A stretch of DNA of 61,559 bases from Tardibacter chloracetimidivorans (GCF_001890385.1 NZ_CP018223.1:1-61559), one strand, 5' to 3'. Shown: positions 48,263 through 56,712, counted from the first letter of the stretch. The notes: a model not told the origin generated them from the sequence alone. Translations and numbers: made by a program.

Positions 48263-49669
48263 CTACTGCCCTGGTGGTGCTCCGAACAACGGCGGTGCAT
48301 AACCAGGCTGTTCGAGGGTCGGAATCTCCACGCCTTTGGTGTCAATGTCCTTCTTGGCATGGGTCCCCACAAGCTGTGGAAACGCAATGAGCGCACCCAC
48401 CATCAAGAGCTGAATGACCAGATACGGAGCAGCACCCCAGTAGATGTCCGATGACGTTACCGATTTCGGGGCCACGCTGCGAAGGTAGAACAGCGCGAAA
48501 CCGAAAGGCGGATGGATGAAGGATGTTTGCATGTTGACTGCAAGCACGACTGCGAACCAAACTAAGTCGATGCCAAGTTTGTCGGCAACCGGCGTGAGCA
48601 GCGGGATGAGGATGAATGCCAGCTCGAAGAAGTCGAGAAAGAATGCGAGCAGGAAGACCAATATGTTCACAACAACAAGAAATCCAACCTGACCGCCTGG
48701 CAAGCTAGCGAACAGATGCTCGACCAAGCGATCGCCGTCAATGCCACGGAATGTCAGACCGAAAACCGTTGAACCGACAAGAATGAAGATGACAAATGTC
48801 GTGAGCTTGACCGTTCCTTCGCTGGCCTGCCACACCATTTTGAAGTTGAGGCGCCGCTTCATTGCTGCCAGTGCAAGTGCCCCCACTGCACCCATGGCAC
48901 CTCCTTCCGTCGGAGTAGCGATTCCGAAGAAGATGGTTCCGAGCACCAGGAAGATGAGTATGACGGGCGGGACCAGGACGAAGATGACCCGGCCTAGAAG
49001 TTGCCAGCCACGCGTCGTCCGAGCTTCCAAAGGTAAGGCTGGCACCTTTGCGGGCCAAATGATGCTTATGGCGAAGATGTACAGCGCATATAGGCCTGTC
49101 AGCACTAGGGATGGTAGTAGTGAACCTTCATAGACATCGCCAACGGATATTCCCATTTGATCCGCCAGTACGATCAGCACGAGGCTTGGTGGGATGATCT
49201 GAGCCAACGTCCCAGATGCAGCGATTACGCCGCAGGCAACGGGAATGTCGTAGCGGTATCTCATCATCAGCGGCAAAGAGATCAGTCCCATCGAGATGAC
49301 CGAGGCAGCCACAACGCCGGTTGTCGCAGCAAGCATGGCTCCGACAAAGATTACGGCATAGGCAAGGCCACCACGGATCGGACCAAATAGCTGCCCGATA
49401 GTGTCGAGCAAGTCTTCCGCCATACCCGAGCGCTCCAAGAGGAGACCCATAAACGTAAAGAATGGAATCGCGAGTAGAGTCTCGTTACGCATGATCCCAA
49501 ACACGCGGTCGGGCAGGGCGTACAGGAGGTCGAACGTAAGTTGGCCGAGCGCTATACCGATTGCGCCAAAAAGCAAGCCCACCGCAGACAATGCAAATGC
49601 AACTGGCGCGCCCGTCAACAAAAACAGAACCAATGTGACGAACATTGCAACGACGATGACTTCAGACAT
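48263..49669 (-). CDS. dctM: TRAP transporter large permease DctM
   Basis: 468 residues from ATG 49669. About 12 transmembrane helices with DctM signatures: FLLTGAPVAFALSAVGLLFG, IPFFTFMGLLLERSGMAEDL, GTLAQIIPPSLVLIVLADQM, FFGIATPTEGGAMGAVGALA, LDFFELAFILIPLLTPVADK and SFIHPPFGFALFYLRSVAPK. It forms the sodium-driven substrate channel with DctQ. The N-terminus overlaps dctQ by 8 bp, and the ClC gene follows at once. Confidence 0.93.
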   Translation of the reverse strand: MSEVIVVAMFVTLVLFLLTGAPVAFALSAVGLLFGAIGIALGQLTFDLLYALPDRVFGIMRNETLLAIPFFTFMGLLLERSGMAEDLLDTIGQLFGPIRGGLAYAVIFVGAMLAATTGVVAASVISMGLISLPLMMRYRYDIPVACGVIAASGTLAQIIPPSLVLIVLADQMGISVGDVYEGSLLPSLVLTGLYALYIFAISIIWPAKVPALPLEARTTRGWQLLGRVIFVLVPPVILIFLVLGTIFFGIATPTEGGAMGAVGALALAAMKRRLNFKMVWQASEGTVKLTTFVIFILVGSTVFGLTFRGIDGDRLVEHLFASLPGGQVGFLVVVNILVFLLAFFLDFFELAFILIPLLTPVADKLGIDLVWFAVVLAVNMQTSFIHPPFGFALFYLRSVAPKSVTSSDIYWGAAPYLVIQLLMVGALIAFPQLVGTHAKKDIDTKGVEIPTLEQPGYAPPLFGAPPGQ

Positions 49670-50249
49670 GGTCGACCTCCGCACGATCGGCTGGGGCCAT
49701 CCCCGGCACAGGTGACTGGTCTTGCGCGGCTGGATAGTCACCGGTACGAATGGCGTTCACCCGCTTGAGAATTTCGGATACACCCTGCAACGCAAGCAAT
49801 GCCATACCTAGCGGCACCAAAATCTTGACCGGCCACCGAATCAGTCCACCGACGTCTGAGGACATCTCCCGTTCAGTAAAAGAAGTTGCGAAGAATGGCC
49901 ACCCCATCCAAGTCAACAAGCATGCAAACGGCAACAAAAACAACAACAAGGTAATGAGATCTATGAGGGCTTGTCCTCTCGGGCTGAACCGATGCAGGAT
50001 GATGTCAATCCTCACGTGCGAGTTATGCTTGAGTGCATAGCTGGCCCCCAAAAGAAAAATGGCTGAGAACAGATACCACTGGATTTCAAGCAGTCCATTG
50101 GAGCTGTAGTTGAACGCGTAGCGGGCGATGGCGTTGCCGGCGCTAAGTGCTACAAGCGGCACCACGAGCGCTAAGGCAACAACCCCCGCAAAGTCAGACA
50201 ACCTGTCGATTGCGCGCACAATCAACGGTTGCTTGTAGCTTGGCTTCAT
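49662..50249 (-). CDS. dctQ: TRAP transporter small permease DctQ
   Basis: 195 residues with four transmembrane helices (about 18-40, 58-78, 95-118, 140-160). Signatures: NAIARYAFNYSSNGLLEIQW, LFSAIFLLGASYALKHNSHV and RIDIILHRFSPRGQALIDLI. It lies between dctP and dctM on the same strand, 27 bp after dctP. Confidence 0.92.
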   Translation of the reverse strand: MKPSYKQPLIVRAIDRLSDFAGVVALALVVPLVALSAGNAIARYAFNYSSNGLLEIQWYLFSAIFLLGASYALKHNSHVRIDIILHRFSPRGQALIDLITLLLFLLPFACLLTWMGWPFFATSFTEREMSSDVGGLIRWPVKILVPLGMALLALQGVSEILKRVNAIRTGDYPAAQDQSPVPGMAPADRAEVDHV

Positions 50250-50276
50250 AGTTGTGGATTGAGTCCGTTGAACTGA

Positions 50277-51177
50277 TCAGCGCGCTTGGTAGAGCGTGAA
50301 GTTGTCAAGAGGGCTCTCCGCGACCCGGAACCACGACCCCACACCCAGTCGGAATGCGGTGTAGCTGTCGTAAAGGCGTTTGAAATCGGCGCTTTTAGCG
50401 GATTCCTCTGCCATCACCTGCTTGGTAGCTACCCAAGCGGCGTCCATAATCTCTTTCGAGAAGCTTCGGAGTTGCACGCCTTGCGCGATGAGTCGTTTCA
50501 GAGCCTCAGGATTGGCAGCGTCGTACGCTGCGGGCACCTTGGTATAGGCTTCAAAGCACGCCACTTCTAGCGCTTCTCGAAATTGCGCAGGGAGGGCCTC
50601 CCAGGCCTTGAGGTTCACGATGACGGGAAAGCTTGCGGTCGGCTCCCAGAACGCGGGCGAGTAATAGAACTTTGCGACTTTGTAGAAGCCCAGTTTCTCG
50701 TCGTCGTAGGGTACGGACCACTCAGCAGCATCGATCGTGCCTCGCTCTAGTGCCGGGTAGATGTCGCCGCCGGACAGCTGTTGCGGAATCACGCCAAGCT
50801 TGGCCATGATCGCGCCCCCTAGGCCAGGTATGCGCATCTTCTTGCCCTTTAGGTCAGCCAACGTCTTCACCTCGGCGCGCCACCAGCCACCCATCTGCGT
50901 TCCCGTATGGCCTGCTGGAAAGTTGATGCAGTTGAACTTCTTGTATACCTGTCTTGTCAGTTCCAGGCCTCCTCCATTCAACATCCATGCGTTGTGTTGA
51001 CGCACGCCCATTCCGAAGGGGAGACATGTGTCAATGGCCAGCGCGCTTTCTTTGCCCCCGTAGTAGTAGCCTGCGGTGTACCCACACTCAATCGTGCCTT
51101 GCTCGACCGCGTCGAGAACCTGCAGTCCTGGCACGATCTCTCCGGGTGGACTGCCCGCGATGATTGGTCCGGTTGCA
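50277..51177 (-). pseudogene. dctP: TRAP transporter substrate-binding protein DctP, 5' end lost to an IS3 element
   Basis: About 300 residues remain: GEIVPGLQVLDAVEQGTIEC, KFNCINFPAGHTGTQMGGWW, DLKGKKMRIPGLGGAIMAKL, PALERGTIDAAEWSVPYDDE and FPVIVNLKAWEALPAQFREA are typical of the monocarboxylate/2-oxoacid (DctP/TakP-like) class. The first 60 or so residues, including the signal peptide, are missing. The missing piece is not found beyond the IS, so it was deleted. Without export the transporter is probably non-functional as it stands. Confidence 0.82.
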
Positions 51178-51180
51178 TGA

Positions 51181-52077
51181 TTAGCTGATCCGCATTTCCG
51201 ATGCCAGCCTGGGCGGGAGGCGCAGCGCAGCGGAGCCGAGCGACCAGGCTGGCATCTTGATCGTTTCCGGGGCCGGTGGGCGGTAGCCAAGACTGCTGTG
51301 CGGCCTTAGCCGGTTGTAATGATCACGCCACCAGCCGGTGACGCAGCGGACCTCCTCAAGGCTGTAGAAGATCTCGCCATTGAGCAGCTCGTCACGCAGA
51401 CGGGCGTTGAAGCTCTCGATATAACCATTCTCCCAAGGGCTGCCGGGTTCGATGTACAGGGTGGTGACGCCGAGCCTACCCAGCCATTCCCGCACCGCAT
51501 GAGCGACGAATTCGGGGCCGTTGTCGGACCGGATATGCTCAGGCGGACCATGTTCGATGAACAGATCGGCCAGCACGTCGATGACGTCGTTGGATCGGAA
51601 CCGCCGGAGCGGCACCATCGCCAGGCACTCCCGGCTGAACTCGTCGATGATGTTGAGCACCCGGAACTTGCGTCCGTTGCGCGTCTGGTCCTCGACGAAG
51701 TCATACGACCACACATGCCCGCGATGCTGCGGGCGCAGCCGGATGCATGATCCATCGCCCAACCAGAGTCGACGTCGCTTCGGCTGCCTCTTCGGCACTT
51801 TGAGACCCTCCCGCCGCCAGATCCGCTCCACCACCGATAGGCTGACCTGCCAGCCTGCGTGGCCGAGCAAGGCATGAATGCGGCGATAGCCGTACCGGCC
51901 ATAATCCTTGGCCAGCGCGACGATATCGGCCGTCAGACGCCGCTCGTCGGCATCATCTTTCGGACGATGTCGCTGTGTCGAACGATGCTGGATCAGAACA
52001 CGGCAGGTCCGCCGCTCCGATACCGGAAGAACACGACGGACCTGCTCGATCGCCTCGCGGCGACGGGAGGGGCTCAA
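51181..52077 (-). CDS. IS3 family transposase OrfB
   Basis: About 298 residues. DDE catalytic residues in HVWSYDFVEDQTRNGRKFRV, HIRSDNGPEFVAHAVREWLG and SPWENGYIESFNARLRDELL. The start is TTG in a -1 frame relative to OrfA. The overlap contains CTTTTTGA, so an OrfAB fusion by programmed -1 slippage at the T-run is expected. Confidence 0.9.
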   Translation of the reverse strand: MSPSRRREAIEQVRRVLPVSERRTCRVLIQHRSTQRHRPKDDADERRLTADIVALAKDYGRYGYRRIHALLGHAGWQVSLSVVERIWRREGLKVPKRQPKRRRLWLGDGSCIRLRPQHRGHVWSYDFVEDQTRNGRKFRVLNIIDEFSRECLAMVPLRRFRSNDVIDVLADLFIEHGPPEHIRSDNGPEFVAHAVREWLGRLGVTTLYIEPGSPWENGYIESFNARLRDELLNGEIFYSLEEVRCVTGWWRDHYNRLRPHSSLGYRPPAPETIKMPAWSLGSAALRLPPRLASEMRIS

Positions 52078-52364
52078 AAAGTCAGCTTCGACGCCTCCTG
52101 AAGGATCGCTTTATCCAGCGCGAGGTCTGCAACCAGCTTCTTCAGCTGTGCATTCTCCCGCTCCAGATCCTTCATCCGACGCACCTGGTCGACCTTCAGG
52201 CCACCATATTCCTTACGCCATCTATAGAGCGTCTGTTCGGCAATCCCGATCTGCCGGCAAGCCTCGACGGCGGTCCCGCCCCGCCCAACAATCACATCCA
52301 CTTCACGCAGCTTCGCGATGATCTGCTCCGGCGTAAAACGCTGACGTCCCATATAATTCTCCAA
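52074..52364 (-). CDS. IS3 family transposase OrfA
   Basis: About 96 residues: RQRFTPEQIIAKLREVDVIV and GIAEQTLYRWRKEYGGLKVD form the HTH, followed by the leucine zipper LERENAQLKKLVADLALDKA. It ends in the T-run used for frameshifting to OrfB. Confidence 0.9.
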   Translation of the reverse strand: MENYMGRQRFTPEQIIAKLREVDVIVGRGGTAVEACRQIGIAEQTLYRWRKEYGGLKVDQVRRMKDLERENAQLKKLVADLALDKAILQEASKLTF

Positions 52365-52484
52365 TCCGTTCGCCCAAACGGGCTCTCTTCAGAATTGGAC
52401 CAATTTTCTCAAGGCAGACCATGCACACTTAATTCACTGCCAATCTGCGCCAAGGGCGCGCACTGCCCATAATCTCCTTCGCAG

Positions 52485-53177
52485 TCAGACTCGCTGGGCG
52501 ACGAACTTCACTAAGTCGTCCAACGAGCGTCCCTCTGCGTGAGCCCGCACGCCAAGTTGCTCCATCGGCTGGGCAGTGCGGTTGACCCAAAAGGTCGTGT
52601 AGCCAAACCACGTAGCTCCAGCGATATCCCAGCCGTTCGAGGATGCAAAGAGGATTTCTTCGGGCCTGAAGCCAAGCGCGTCAGGGCCTAGCTGGTACGC
52701 CTCTGGCGCCGTCTTGAAGCGTTGAACTGAGTCGACGCTCAACAGATGATCAAAGTGTGAGCCGAGGCCAGCGGCGGACACTGCATCGGCGAGCATCTCT
52801 GGGTCTCCGTTGGACAGGATTGCGAGGGGAAGTCCCATCGCATTCAGGCGCTTTAGAGCACCGCTGTTCTCGTCGTACGCCTTCAGTCGGCGGTATTGAT
52901 CAAGTAGCTCTGCTCGTTGCGGAGGGGTCACAGTCAGGTTCAGGCGAAGACAGGCAAATGTGAGTGCGTCTTCGGTCACCTGCCAGAACGAGACGTACTT
53001 GTCGCAAAGTGTTCGGAGTCTCGTGTACTCGATTTGTTTGTCGCGCCAGAGCTGCGCGAGGGTTTCGCCTCGCCCGGGGAAAAATCGGTCGGCTGTGGCA
53101 CCAACCGAGTAAACGTCGAATAGCGTGCCGTAGGCATCGAATGCAACTGCCTTAAGCGGCGGGTGAAAGTTCGCCAT
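52485..53177 (-). CDS. Type II 2-haloacid dehalogenase (HAD superfamily)
   Basis: 230 residues from ATG 53177. Nucleophile Asp in AVAFDAYGTLFDVYSVGATA (about residue 12). Conserved Arg in LAQLWRDKQIEYTRLRTLCD. Motif II Ser/Asn in PLAILSNGDPEMLADAVSAA. Lys in VDSVQRFKTAPEAYQLGPDA. Motif III/IV in ILFASSNGWDIAGATWFGYT with Ser, Asn and Asp. This is the full active site of L-2-haloacid dehalogenases, which hydrolyse 2-haloalkanoates to 2-hydroxyacids and free halide. It sits upstream of the TRAP/ClC operon on the same strand and diverges from lysR. Confidence 0.9.
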   Translation of the reverse strand: MANFHPPLKAVAFDAYGTLFDVYSVGATADRFFPGRGETLAQLWRDKQIEYTRLRTLCDKYVSFWQVTEDALTFACLRLNLTVTPPQRAELLDQYRRLKAYDENSGALKRLNAMGLPLAILSNGDPEMLADAVSAAGLGSHFDHLLSVDSVQRFKTAPEAYQLGPDALGFRPEEILFASSNGWDIAGATWFGYTTFWVNRTAQPMEQLGVRAHAEGRSLDDLVKFVAQRV

Positions 53178-53242
53178 CCATGTCTCCTTCCTACCTGTGG
53201 GTGAACGCCTTTTGAAGACGCCCCGGAAGGTTGCCATAGCGG

Positions 53243-53258
53243 CTTTACATGAGTAAAG
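53243..53258. promoter_or_regulatory. LysR-type box between haloacid dehalogenase and lysR
   Basis: CTTTACATGAGTAAAG is a perfect 6-bp dyad with a 4-bp spacer containing the T-N11-A pattern of LysR sites. It lies 66 bp upstream of the dehalogenase start and 38 bp before lysR, as expected for divergent control. Confidence 0.6.
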
Positions 53259-53295
53259 TTGAATCTTTTAACGAATGCATAAGCGGTTGAAACCT

Positions 53296-54321
53296 ATGGC
53301 CAAGCATCTGGAGCTAGACGTGTTGCGCACTTTCGAGGCGGTTGTACGAGAGGGCAGCTTTGCTCGGGCTGCCGAGCGAATGTGTCTGACAGCGCCCGCC
53401 ATAAGTTTGCAAATGAAGCGGCTTGACGCCGTGCTTGGGGGAGACGTTTTTTACAAGGACGGACGCGGGAAAAGTCTTACGGATAAGGGTCAACGGCTCC
53501 TTGAGCATGCGCGCCGCATGCTGCACTTGAATGATCTGGCACTCAGCGAGTTCACTCAGACCAATTTCCGTGGCAGGGTTCGCTTAGGCGTTGCGCAGGA
53601 CTTTGCCGAAGGCGCACTGATCATGTTGCTACGCGAGATTCAGGATGCTCATAGAGAGGTACAGATCGATCTTGTGGTCGACCTAAACCGGCGCATTCAT
53701 GCCGCGTTTGAAAGAGGCGAACTGGACGTGGCGATCGCAACGTCTGATCCGCTAGGGGAGCCCTTAGGCGAGAGCCTTTTGGATACAGAGCTCATTTGGA
53801 TTGCCGCGCGGGATTTCAAGCTGACTCCTGGTGCGCCACTTCCGCTAGTCCTATTTCCGGAGCCCTGCATTGTTCGTGACATCGTGCTGCGTGCGCTTGT
53901 AGAACATGGCATCTCGTGGAGACCAGCTTGTGTCAGCACCAGCCTAGAGGGGTTACTCAGTGCGACCAAAGCTGGTCTGGGCATAACAGTTCGTTCACCT
54001 CAGCAGCTGACGCGAGACCTCGTGAAGGTATCGCCAGGTTTGGGCCTACCGATGCTTCCCGACGTAAGTGTCGCCATGCGTATCAACGATAACGGGCCGT
54101 CTTCACAAGCCTTAACTCGTCACATTGCAGAATTGGTTCGCAATGTGGTGCTAGTCGAGGCAGCTCGGGTAGTGCGACCGCTAGACGATGTTGTTGGTCA
54201 CGACGCTGTTGAAGCTTTCTCGGTTCCAAAATGCGCTGTCAAAGACGATATGGGGCAGCCGATTGGTCGTCCGGACCGCGAACGAATGGGATCCCGTGGT
54301 GGGACCGCTGAACTTGCGTAG
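53296..54321 (+). CDS. LysR family regulator divergent from the haloacid dehalogenase
   Basis: 341 residues from ATG 53296 (MAKHLELDVLRTFEAVVREG); an ATG at 53275 is also in frame. HTH: SFARAAERMCLTAPAISLQM and the wing FYKDGRGKSLTDKGQRLLEH. The substrate domain spans about 90-290. The last 50 or so residues (after HIAELVRNVVL) do not look like the usual LysR end and may be read-through after a deletion. It probably activates the dehalogenase operon in response to a haloacid or its product. Confidence 0.88.
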   Translation: MAKHLELDVLRTFEAVVREGSFARAAERMCLTAPAISLQMKRLDAVLGGDVFYKDGRGKSLTDKGQRLLEHARRMLHLNDLALSEFTQTNFRGRVRLGVAQDFAEGALIMLLREIQDAHREVQIDLVVDLNRRIHAAFERGELDVAIATSDPLGEPLGESLLDTELIWIAARDFKLTPGAPLPLVLFPEPCIVRDIVLRALVEHGISWRPACVSTSLEGLLSATKAGLGITVRSPQQLTRDLVKVSPGLGLPMLPDVSVAMRINDNGPSSQALTRHIAELVRNVVLVEAARVVRPLDDVVGHDAVEAFSVPKCAVKDDMGQPIGRPDRERMGSRGGTAELA

Positions 54322-54342
54322 ACCGTTGAACAAAGCTGCCAT
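54181..54342 (-). CDS. Possible 53-aa ORF antisense to the lysR 3' end
   Basis: ATG 54342 follows AAAAAAGGACCTTC, and the frame stays open for 53 codons (MAALFNGLRKFSGPTTGSHS; LPHIVFDSAFWNRESFNSVV). Composition is protein-like, and the overlapping lysR tail in this stretch is atypical. It could be the start of a truncated or small gene. No family recognised. Confidence 0.3.
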   Translation of the reverse strand: MAALFNGLRKFSGPTTGSHSFAVRTTNRLPHIVFDSAFWNRESFNSVVTNNIV

Positions 54343-54348
54343 GAAGGT

Positions 54349-54373
54349 CCTTTTTTAGGCTGGTCTAAAAAGG
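54349..54373. promoter_or_regulatory. Near-palindrome CCTTTTTTAG...CTAAAAAGG
   Basis: A 25-bp dyad with centre GCTGGT lies just upstream of the antisense ORF start at 54342 and after the lysR stop. It may be an operator for a divergent or lost gene, or a weak terminator for lysR. Confidence 0.4.
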
Positions 54374-54479
54374 TAGTAAGCGCTTCATGCGCCTCTAGCG
54401 CTGCGCAATCGCTGATTCAGTTGAGTAGTTTCAAGTTCCAATCGAGCCGCTACGGCGTCGGGGTTGGGCATCAGAGCCT

Positions 54480-54628
54480 TGCTTCAGTGAGCCAGCTGGA
54501 AGTTTCGCAAGCGCGCGGTGCCTAAGGATGCGTACATCTCGTTGGTGATGTGCCTTCGTCTTCTCTGGCCGCGCAGTGGTCAGAGTGAGAACAGCGTTTT
54601 CTCTATAGATGTTGACGTGCCTGCTCAT
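54480..54628 (-). pseudogene. Enoyl-CoA hydratase/isomerase N-terminal fragment, frameshifted
   Basis: ATG 54628 has a strong CAGGAGGAGAC upstream. The frame gives MSRHVNIYRENAVLTLTTAR-PEK, the typical crotonase N-terminus. The match then continues in another frame as HITNEMYASLGTA and stops. The rest of the gene is absent. It diverges from marR across a shared operator region, so MarR once controlled it. Confidence 0.6.
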
Positions 54629-54674
54629 GTCTCCTCCTGGGTGTGTCTGGGCGTTCTCGCCTTGTGCGAAAATA

Positions 54675-54707
54675 TTTCGTATGCGAGTTATATGATTCGT
54701 ATACGAA
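54675..54707. promoter_or_regulatory. Paired MarR operator-like sites
   Basis: TTCGTATACGAA at 54696-54707 is a perfect 12-bp palindrome. A degenerate copy, TTTCGTATGCGAG, lies 20 bp upstream at 54675-54687, on the same face of the helix. They sit between divergent marR and the crotonase fragment, 37 bp before the marR start. Confidence 0.65.
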
Positions 54708-54743
54708 ATACTTTAAAGTTGCGGCCATCAGCGCGGAGTTCAG

Positions 54744-55205
54744 ATGAAACAAAAGAAGACTCGTTTGGTCTTTTTGCTCAACATTGCCTACAGAGCTGTA
54801 GATCGCTGGCTGGAGAACGAGGGTGGAGGAGCCTCGGCACTGTCTGCCGCGCAAGCGGGAACGATGTTCTATTTGGCTGAGAACGACGGAGCTCTAACGG
54901 GCGACGTGGCCGCAGCGCTCAATATCGGTGCTCCTGCGATGTCAGGGTTGGCCAATCGACTTGAGCAGGCTGGATTTTTGACGCGTCAGCGCGACGAAGA
55001 GGATGGAAGAGCGATACGTCTCTACCAAACTGATGAGGGCAGGCTTGCCGCCCAGCGTACAAAAAGTGCTCTCACGGCACTGAATTTTCAGTTGACGGAT
55101 GGCTTCAACGAGCAAGAAATGGAAGTCGTAGGGCGATGGCTTGAAGCGTTGCCGAAAAAGCTAGCAATTGAGGGGCCTCGGTCGTCTGGCCAGCGCCTCA
55201 ACTGA
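54744..55205 (+). CDS. MarR family transcriptional regulator
   Basis: 153 residues. Winged helix at about 30-100: AGTMFYLAENDGALTGDVAA, ALNIGAPAMSGLANRLEQAG and FLTRQRDEEDGRAIRLYQTD. It is probably a repressor released by an acyl-CoA or aromatic ligand; crotonase neighbours often go with CoA-ester-responsive MarR proteins. Next to the paired TTCGTAT sites. Confidence 0.88.
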   Translation: MKQKKTRLVFLLNIAYRAVDRWLENEGGGASALSAAQAGTMFYLAENDGALTGDVAAALNIGAPAMSGLANRLEQAGFLTRQRDEEDGRAIRLYQTDEGRLAAQRTKSALTALNFQLTDGFNEQEMEVVGRWLEALPKKLAIEGPRSSGQRLN

Positions 55206-55273
55206 AGCCGAAATCGGGCATCAAATTGTGCTCACCCGAGATGCTTCTTCCGCACCGCGCGCAGTCAGTTTTT

Positions 55274-55975
55274 ATGATCGTTAGATTTTTGGGGCAAGTG
55301 GATTACCAGTCAACGGTCGCGGCCATGCGTGCATTCACCGCCGCGCGCGATGCAGATACATGTGACGAGCTATGGCTCTGCGAGCATCCTCCAACTTTTA
55401 CTCAGGGGCTGTCTGGAAAGCCTGAGCACCTACTCTCACCTGGGGACATACCTGTGGTTGCAAGCGATCGCGGTGGGCAAGTGAGTTATCACGGGCCGGG
55501 ACAGGTTACTGCTTATCCCTTAGTCGACCTGCGGCGAATCAACATATTCGTCAAGGAGTACGTGGCTCGTCTGGAGTTGGCAATCGTCGAAACGCTCAGT
55601 AGTTTTGGCGTCGATGGCATACGAGTGTCAGGCGCTCCAGGTGTCTATGTGCACTCGAACGTATCAAGGGACCCGAAAATTGCTGCAGGGTCGCGCAAGT
55701 TGGAGGAAGAACTCCAGCGGGTGGCAAAGATTGCAGCTCTTGGCATCAAAGTAAGTCGGCATTGCACCTACCACGGTCTTTCACTCAACGTGGCAATGGA
55801 TCTGCGCCCGTTCGAACACATTAATCCGTGTGGGTATGTTGGGCTGCGAACCACCTCCCTTCAAGAGGTAGGTGTGGCCACTGACTGGTCAACTGTGGCA
55901 GAGAGGCTTGCTGACAGACTGTTATCGCAACTTGTGGTGAGTTCCAGAAGCGATGCGACGCCAGCGCCGGCTTGA
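55274..55975 (+). CDS. lipB: Octanoyltransferase LipB
   Basis: 233 residues from ATG 55274. Signatures: ELWLCEHPPTFTQGLSGKPE, SDRGGQVSYHGPGQVTAYPL and the catalytic Lys/Cys region KIAALGIKVSRHCTYHGLSL-NVAMDL, with INPCGYVGL. LipB moves octanoate from acyl-carrier protein to lipoyl domains. It is normally chromosomal and paired with lipA; neither lipA nor a lipoyl-domain protein is visible here. It may serve a lipoate-dependent complex lost from this segment, or be a bystander of the transfer. Confidence 0.92.
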   Translation: MIVRFLGQVDYQSTVAAMRAFTAARDADTCDELWLCEHPPTFTQGLSGKPEHLLSPGDIPVVASDRGGQVSYHGPGQVTAYPLVDLRRINIFVKEYVARLELAIVETLSSFGVDGIRVSGAPGVYVHSNVSRDPKIAAGSRKLEEELQRVAKIAALGIKVSRHCTYHGLSLNVAMDLRPFEHINPCGYVGLRTTSLQEVGVATDWSTVAERLADRLLSQLVVSSRSDATPAPA

Positions 55976-56236
55976 CACCTCGAAAACCTGTCCAGCCAGA
56001 GGTATCGCACTCCTCACCATGAGGCGCACTCTATGCGCATCGCCTTCAATCACATTCAGCCTGGCAGGCCTATGTAGAACCCCTATGTCGAGCCGAGGGA
56101 CTTCAAGCAGCCTAGCGAGAACATTTGCGCGCTTTCGGCAATTTTTCCATCACGGTACTTTTTATACAGCCCGTATGCTTGACCGCACGCGAACGTACAG
56201 GCGGCACCACATTGAGTGCAATGGAGGAGACAGAGG

Positions 56237-56446
56237 ATGGCAACAAGTCAAAAAATCAGGATCATGCTGTCAAGCAGGTGTTTGGTGGACTTCTCTGAAG
56301 GAGAGAGAGTCGAACTCACCGAGATTCGACGAGCGCTCAAAAAGGACATTGAGAAGCAGAAGCTGTTCAAACTCGAGCCTTTTGAAGTCTGGATCAATGA
56401 AGACGCCGAGGCGCTTGACCAATCGGCAGATAGTTGGGAAGCGTGC
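56237..56446 (+). pseudogene. DUF4062 domain protein, 3' truncated by IS21 copy B
   Basis: ATG 56237 follows ATGGAGGAGACAGAGG. The 70 remaining residues (KIRIMLSSRCLVDFSEGERV; LTEIRRALKKDIEKQKLFKL; FEVWINEDAEALDQSADSWE) match the N-terminus of DUF4062 proteins, a TIR/SIR2-like nucleotide-binding fold found in some defence proteins. IS21 begins right after Cys 70. The 261 bp before the gene hold nothing recognisable. Confidence 0.65.
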
Positions 56447-56712
56447 TGTTGATTTCCACGCAAATGTGACCCAGGGTTTCCATCGAAACTTGACCCACCC
56501 GGTTGGTTGAAGTTGGTGGTTCAGGATGTGGATAACTGCTTGGTCTTCTCCTTCCTGGGTTGGCTGGATTGAGTGGAGCTGTTCTTGAAGCGGAAGCTGT
56601 CGTTTGTGGAGGGCGGTGACAAACCAGGCCAGTGGAGCGTCGGCGATTTGCTGAGCGCGGCGGTGTAAAAACCAGCCATTGGTAGGGTTGCTCTTTTTGG
56701 GAGCGGCCGGGG

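Larger units (their letters stand above)
51178..52405 (-). mobile_element. IS3 family insertion sequence in dctP
   Basis: About 1.2 kb with the two-frame orfA/orfB structure. Left border lies between 51176 and 51181 where dctP homology stops. The right border is near 52405 and is not precisely defined; no clear terminal repeats or target duplication were found by eye. Confidence 0.75.

Noticed and set aside
47020..48396. A longer start for the ClC gene at 48396
   Set aside because: The extra 45 residues overlap the dctM 3' end out of frame and are not membrane-protein-like. GTG 48261, 2 bp after the dctM stop, fits translational coupling.
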